DNA of 16,539 nucleotides from Minisyncoccus sp041650175 (GTDB lineage Bacteria > Patescibacteriota > Minisyncoccia > Minisyncoccales > Minisyncoccaceae): the NCBI GenBank assembly GCA_041650175.1, contig JBAZLS010000021.1, positions 1 to 16,539 on the forward strand, given 5' to 3'. Positions 13,860 through 16,539 of this stretch are shown here, piece by piece. Numbering within the stretch: the stretch's first letter is position 1; each line of letters begins with the position of its first letter. The notes under the pieces are model-generated. The model was not told where the DNA came from. It did not search any database and saw only the letters and a list, made by a program, of their open reading frames with translations. The position numbers and the translations under genes are program-made.

Positions 13860-15092
13860 TTATGGGTGTGCAATTAGATAGGCTCGAGTTGTTGGACCAA
13901 AATATCCTGTTGCAGAAATTCCTACTTGTGTTTGAAGTTTGATTAATGCTTTACGAGTAAGATTAGCAAATATTTTTGTTTCATTATTTAATGATCCTGG
14001 CCCAGATAATGTTATCGTATAGCCATGATTGTTTAACCAAATTTGAAGAGCCTTGACGTCATCACCTGTAGTTCCTATAGTGAGATTTCGATTGAATATT
14101 GCTTTAACATTAGTGTTTGTTGTATTTTGAGCACTAATTATTTTTCGAAGCGTAATTAAGGTTTGAATTTTTTCAATTAGTGCTGCACGATCAGAAGCGT
14201 TAAACGAGTTGTTAGTTGATGTTGAAGGTGTAGCGGGCGTAGCGGGTGTTGCAGATATTGTAGGTGTTGTAGGTGTTGTCAATGTAGCGGGTATTGCAGA
14301 AGTCGCTGGTGTTGCTGGTGTTGCAGGAATAGTTGGGATAGTAATAGAATTAGAATCTAATGTGACTGCAGTTTGAGCCAAAGCTCTGCCATTTAGGGTT
14401 GCGCCGGTGTTTAATACGATGGACGTTTGATCTAATATATTCCCATTAAAAACAGCTGTTGTGCCGATAGTTGTTTGACCAGCGACAATCCAGAAAATAT
14501 TATTTGGATTAGCGCCATTAGCGAGAATTATTTTTGTAGCGGAACTAATGCTAAGATTTTGTGCTACTTGAAAAATCCAAATGTCGTTATTGCTGCCTGC
14601 GAGAGTAACGTCGGTTGGGATTGTTACATTTGTACTCCATTTATAAAGTCCAGGAGCAAGTGTCATTCCTCCAATATTACCTGCGCCTAATTCGGTTGCA
14701 GTCGGATTTGTTCTTCCTGCAGCGTCAGTGTATGCTGTTTGCATATTGAGTATTGCTGTAGTTAAATTAGCAGGAGTTGGATTTGCGTAGTCGGATGCAT
14801 ATACTTTTCCAGTTACTAAAGCTGATGTGGAATATGCACTTGCGGCAGGCAAAGTTAAACTAAAACCAGTTATATAACTTGCAGCTGCTGGACTTGTTCC
14901 AATATCTCCAGTAATAGATGTGTTTCCAGTGGTTGAGATTCCAGTTTTTGTAAGAATTACGAAATTATTAGCTGCTCCGAGATCTACGGTTGCCGGACCA
15001 GCTGCAAGTACAGTGATTGGTCCAATAAAAGTTCCTACAAGAAAAAATGTAATTAATGTGATTGTTATATAATTTTTATTAAATTTTTTCAT
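13860..15092 (-). CDS. Secreted DUF3494 'ice-binding-like' protein with C-terminal PG-binding-like domain
   Basis: The protein has 410 aa. Residues 1-31 are a signal peptide (basic start, hydrophobic core, VLA before cleavage). Residues about 35-250 are a DUF3494 beta-solenoid: VDLGAANNFVILTKTGIS, TGDIGTSPAA, LAPGLYKW, DIWIFQVAQNL, NIFWIVAGQTTIGT and TGATLNGRALAQTAVTLDS. A Pro-Ala-Thr linker fills 253-296. A short helix (DRAALIEKIQTLI) precedes a PG_binding_1-like domain at 336-407 (LTIGTTGDDVKALQIWLNNHGY, here only part quoted as the G-D-D-V-K-A-L-Q core, and GYFGPTTRAYLI). DUF3494 proteins bind ice in polar microbes but are also widespread adhesins, so an adhesin or surface-layer role is as likely. 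The ATG has no SD and follows an A/T-only leader; a TATAAT lies 48 nt upstream. Confidence 0.9.
   Translation of the reverse strand: MKKFNKNYITITLITFFLVGTFIGPITVLAAGPATVDLGAANNFVILTKTGISTTGNTSITGDIGTSPAAASYITGFSLTLPAASAYSTSALVTGKVYASDYANPTPANLTTAILNMQTAYTDAAGRTNPTATELGAGNIGGMTLAPGLYKWSTNVTIPTDVTLAGSNNDIWIFQVAQNLSISSATKIILANGANPNNIFWIVAGQTTIGTTAVFNGNILDQTSIVLNTGATLNGRALAQTAVTLDSNSITIPTIPATPATPATSAIPATLTTPTTPTISATPATPATPSTSTNNSFNASDRAALIEKIQTLITLRKIISAQNTTNTNVKAIFNRNLTIGTTGDDVKALQIWLNNHGYTITLSGPGSLNNETKIFANLTRKALIKLQTQVGISATGYFGPTTRAYLIAHP
14226..14330 (-). repeat. Degenerate 9-bp-period repeat coding for a Pro-Ala-Thr linker
   Basis: On the plus strand units such as GGTGTAGCG, GGTGTTGCA and GGTGTTGTA repeat imperfectly. 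They encode Pro-Ala/Thr-Thr triplets (about residues 255-290) joining the DUF3494 and PG-binding-like domains. Such tracts change length by slippage. Confidence 0.75.
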
Positions 15093-15140
15093 ATTATTTT
15101 ATTTTAATTTTTTATATTGATTAAATTTTTCGACTTATTT

Positions 15141-15146
15141 ATTATA
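15141..15146 (-). promoter_or_regulatory. -10 box of the DUF3494 gene
   Basis: A perfect TATAAT on the minus strand lies 48 nt upstream of ATG 15092. No convincing -35 is seen 16-18 nt further upstream (AGGTAT at 17 nt). Confidence 0.45.
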
Positions 15147-15230
15147 TTAACTAAGTTAAGTGTATACCTTATTAGAAATTTTACAATATAATTTTTAAAA
15201 ATTATATTAAAACAATAAAAATGTTTTGAT

Positions 15231-15259
15231 AAAAAAATAAGTCAGATTTTTTCTGACTT
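15231..15259 (-). terminator. Rho-independent terminator of the 119-aa gene
   Basis: On the minus strand AAGTCAGA (15252-15259), a 5-A loop and TCTGACTT (15239-15246) are followed by ATTTTTTT. The stem abuts the stop codon of the gene it ends. Confidence 0.88.
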
Positions 15260-15618
15260 TAATCTATTAATATTCTTTCTTTAAAGATATTAATAGCTTC
15301 ATCTAGAGTGTTTGAAAAATATGGCCCTATAGCCCAAGGGTGTCGCTTTCTTGTACGTTCTTGATTTTTATCAATAATAATCAAATTTGTTTCTCGTTGA
15401 CGACAGAATATAATATCGTCAGTTGTCATCTTCCCTGAAAATTCCACAATTTTTTCAAGCTCTTCGTCTGTGTATTTGTCAGGAGGTCCACGAACCACAA
15501 CAATTGATTTAATACCTGATCTTGGAATATCGAGTGCCCAAACCATAAAGGACCCTGTTTTAAAAAGTCTTGCATTATTCCATTGTATTTTTTCAATTAG
15601 ACTTTGCCTATCTTCCAT
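15259..15618 (-). CDS. Hypothetical protein (119 aa)
   Basis: No family is recognised. The protein is soluble, without signal peptide or TM segment, and looks like a small alpha/beta domain: an amphipathic N-terminal helix (SLIEKIQWNNARLF), strands SIVVVRG and NLIIIDK, a helix EELEKIVEFSG, a basic patch ERTRKRHPW and a C-terminal helix TLDEAINIFKERI. The gene is a clean single unit with a near-consensus promoter (TTGACA, 16 nt, TATAAT), a leader of about 55 nt, a purine-rich GAGAGTGA before the ATG and a terminator overlapping the stop. An inverted repeat lies between the promoter boxes, so it may be repressed by a DNA-binding protein. Codon and residue use is less Lys/Asn/Ile-biased than most genes here, as in its 158-aa neighbour, which could mean recent acquisition. 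Confidence 0.72.
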   Translation of the reverse strand: MEDRQSLIEKIQWNNARLFKTGSFMVWALDIPRSGIKSIVVVRGPPDKYTDEELEKIVEFSGKMTTDDIIFCRQRETNLIIIDKNQERTRKRHPWAIGPYFSNTLDEAINIFKERILID

Positions 15619-15679
15619 TAATTATCACTCTCAATAAGTTTTAAATTTCTAAACACGAATTGCATTTAGAACTGTTTGT

Positions 15680-15707
15680 ATTATATGACATTATTAAACA
15701 ATGTCAA
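15680..15707 (-). promoter_or_regulatory. Consensus promoter with embedded inverted repeat (119-aa gene)
   Basis: On the minus strand perfect TTGACA (15702-15707), a 16-nt spacer and perfect TATAAT (15680-15685) are present. The spacer holds an inverted repeat with 7-bp arms, TGACATT (15686-15692) and AATGTCA (15700-15706), separated by 7 nt and overlapping the -35 box. This is an operator-like arrangement. Confidence 0.8.
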
Positions 15708-15791
15708 CGTTTTAAATATCTTATCTAAAAAGACACCTTTAAGTATTTAAAAAAAATTATTTGTCAAAAACAAAAATAACATTTTTAAAAA

Positions 15792-15851
15792 TAAAAAACA
15801 GAGCAAAAATAAAATCAATTTAAATCTGTTGATTTATTCTGTTTGCTCTGT
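15792..15851 (-). terminator. Long hairpin terminator containing the last codons of the Cys-rich gene
   Basis: On the minus strand ACAGAGCAAA (15842-15851) pairs with TTTGCTCTGT (15798-15807), followed by TTTTATTTTT. The inner part can extend the stem, since AATAAATCAA and TTGATTTTATT are nearly complementary. The outer 5' arm lies inside codons for the C-terminal residues, so the stop codon sits within the hairpin. Confidence 0.75.
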
Positions 15852-16310
15852 GCGATGCGACTCAAGAATTGGGCGCTCGTCTCTACTACAAATATGAAAG
15901 TGGTCTGTACGAACAACAATAACATGAGTTTTATCACAAGGACAAATAAATGGATATTCTCCTTCTATGCGGCTATCAACACAATGGTCTTTACAAATTT
16001 CGCCTGTAAAACCATCTTTTAGAACATTGTTTTGACAATAACAAGGGCCTGAAACACAAATTAATTCACCTGGTTTATAAACAATTATTAAATTAAATAA
16101 TCGTATAGTGTAATAACCTGTGTTGTCATAAGAAATTTCACAATGTTGGTTACATGTTGGGCAATCAAACGACCAAGATTCTTCTAACTCTAAACAACCC
16201 TTTAGCTGTTCAGTTGCAAAAGGCTCTTCACTGCAACATCTCAGGCTAATTTCGATACCATCTCCGTCTATGTCTTGAACTCTTATTTCTTTAATCCTTT
16301 TTACTCTCAT
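15834..16310 (-). CDS. Hypothetical Cys-rich, probably zinc-binding protein (158 aa)
   Basis: No family is recognised. Fourteen Cys occur in 158 residues: 25, 26, 39, 50, 53, 57, 85, 90, 92, 106, 110, 123, 125 and 141. Pairs such as C50-PT-C53 followed by C57, C90-Y-C92, C106-KDH-C110 and C123-P-C125 look like zinc ribbons or knuckles, with His at 56, 109, 129, 137 and 139 as further ligands. No signal peptide or TM segment is present, so metal binding in the cytoplasm is more likely than disulfides. The N-terminus is basic (MRVKRIKEIR). The gene has its own promoter, a GAGGA sequence 3 nt before the ATG and a hairpin terminator. Its Cys richness and amino-acid composition stand apart from the Lys/Ile/Asn-rich neighbours. 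A nucleic-acid-binding or metal-handling role is possible but unproven. Confidence 0.72.
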   Translation of the reverse strand: MRVKRIKEIRVQDIDGDGIEISLRCCSEEPFATEQLKGCLELEESWSFDCPTCNQHCEISYDNTGYYTIRLFNLIIVYKPGELICVSGPCYCQNNVLKDGFTGEICKDHCVDSRIEGEYPFICPCDKTHVIVVRTDHFHICSRDERPILESHRTEQTE

Positions 16311-16339
16311 ACTTCCTCAATTTGAAATGTTCCGTAGTT

Positions 16340-16368
16340 AAACTAATGTATTTTAAGAAATTTGTCAA
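16340..16368 (-). promoter_or_regulatory. Promoter of the Cys-rich gene
   Basis: On the minus strand perfect TTGACA (16363-16368), a 17-nt spacer and TAGTTT (16340-16345) lie 29 nt before ATG 16310. A GAGGA ribosome-binding sequence is present close to the start codon. Confidence 0.65.
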
Positions 16369-16390
16369 TTTGCTCAGATTTAAAGCAAAG

Positions 16391-16409
16391 GACGACTTCT
16401 TGAGTCGTC
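16391..16409 (-). terminator. Hairpin after the partial gene at the right edge
   Basis: Arms GACGACT (16391-16397) and AGTCGTC (16403-16409) enclose a 5-nt loop, followed on the minus strand by CTTTGCTTT. It lies 58 nt after the stop of the partial gene and just upstream of the Cys-rich gene's promoter. Confidence 0.6.
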
Positions 16410-16467
16410 TTAATTTGTTGAATGAAATGCTTAAAAAGAGATTGTATAAAAACGATATATTTTTGCT

Positions 16468-16539
16468 TTAAGATTGATTAGAAAAATAAGTAGCAATTCT
16501 TTTGTCGATATTTTCTTTTTGCGGGTTGCCGTAGATATT
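16468..16539 (-). CDS. C-terminal fragment of an unidentified protein (23 codons, cut by window edge)
   Basis: On the minus strand the sequence at the window edge reads NIYGNPQKENIDKRIATYF followed by SNQS and TAA, open from the edge to the stop. Residue use is typical of the other genes, and a hairpin follows downstream, which supports a real gene end. The fragment is too short to name a family. Confidence 0.55.
   Translation of the reverse strand, partial: NIYGNPQKENIDKRIATYFSNQS

Noticed and set aside
14226..14330. Short regular repeats considered as a CRISPR-like or satellite array
   Set aside because: The period is 9 bp with no spacers, and it is in frame as a Pro-Ala-Thr protein linker.
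1..16539. The idea that the organism is an archaeon (DPANN) because of the RecJ-like and receiver genes
   Set aside because: RsgA, consensus bacterial -35/-10 promoters, PG-binding-like domains and U-tract terminators all point to a bacterium.

Overview
The window is a very AT-rich, gene-dense stretch with short intergenic gaps and the standard genetic code. All complete genes stop with TAA except one TAG, and none stops with TGA. It most resembles a Patescibacteria/CPR (Parcubacteria-like) bacterium. The evidence is a type IV prepilin fused to a LamG-like domain, exported proteins carrying peptidoglycan-binding-like domains (a COG4880 beta-propeller and a DUF3494 'ice-binding' protein), an RsgA GTPase and a small gene-dense layout. 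Two genes have an archaeal flavour: an OB-fold plus DHH RecJ-like phosphoesterase and a lone receiver protein. This assignment is inferred from protein families; no rRNA or other marker is present.

Left edge (1-3000): the 3' end of an IS30-family element, a four-TM hypothetical protein, and a secreted or lipid-anchored beta-propeller protein with an N-terminal peptidoglycan-binding-like region. Region 3000-7600: an EgtD-like SAM methyltransferase lies downstream of two overlapping half-transporter genes. Together the two half-transporters form a heterodimeric ABC exporter with one degenerate ATP site. Region 7600-9130: an orphan response-regulator receiver protein and a LamG prepilin, each with its own promoter and terminator.

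Region 9130-12160: a divergent promoter zone and a GC-rich, structure-prone leader precede the RecJ-like gene on the plus strand. RsgA follows convergently, then a previously unlisted 39-residue, strongly basic protein on the plus strand. Region 12160-15100: an HD-domain phosphohydrolase, a membrane-anchored ankyrin-repeat protein and the DUF3494 protein. Right edge (15100-16539): two unrecognised single-gene units (119 aa, and a 158-aa Cys-rich protein), each with a consensus-like promoter and its own terminator, then the last 23 codons of a further minus-strand gene.

Most genes look like single transcription units bounded by strong U-tract terminators. The exception is the ABC pair, possibly with the methyltransferase by read-through. 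Three genes (prepilin, methyltransferase, 39-aa protein) have a -10 box only 7-9 nt before the ATG and no Shine-Dalgarno sequence, which predicts leaderless mRNAs. The receiver gene and the Cys-rich gene have longer leaders with SD-like sequence. The gene content is weighted to the cell surface: pilin, two secreted proteins with PG-binding-like domains, an ABC exporter and a probably outward-facing ankyrin protein. That would fit a host- or surface-attached lifestyle. No CRISPR array, tRNA or rRNA was found, and no intergenic gap exceeds about 220 bases.
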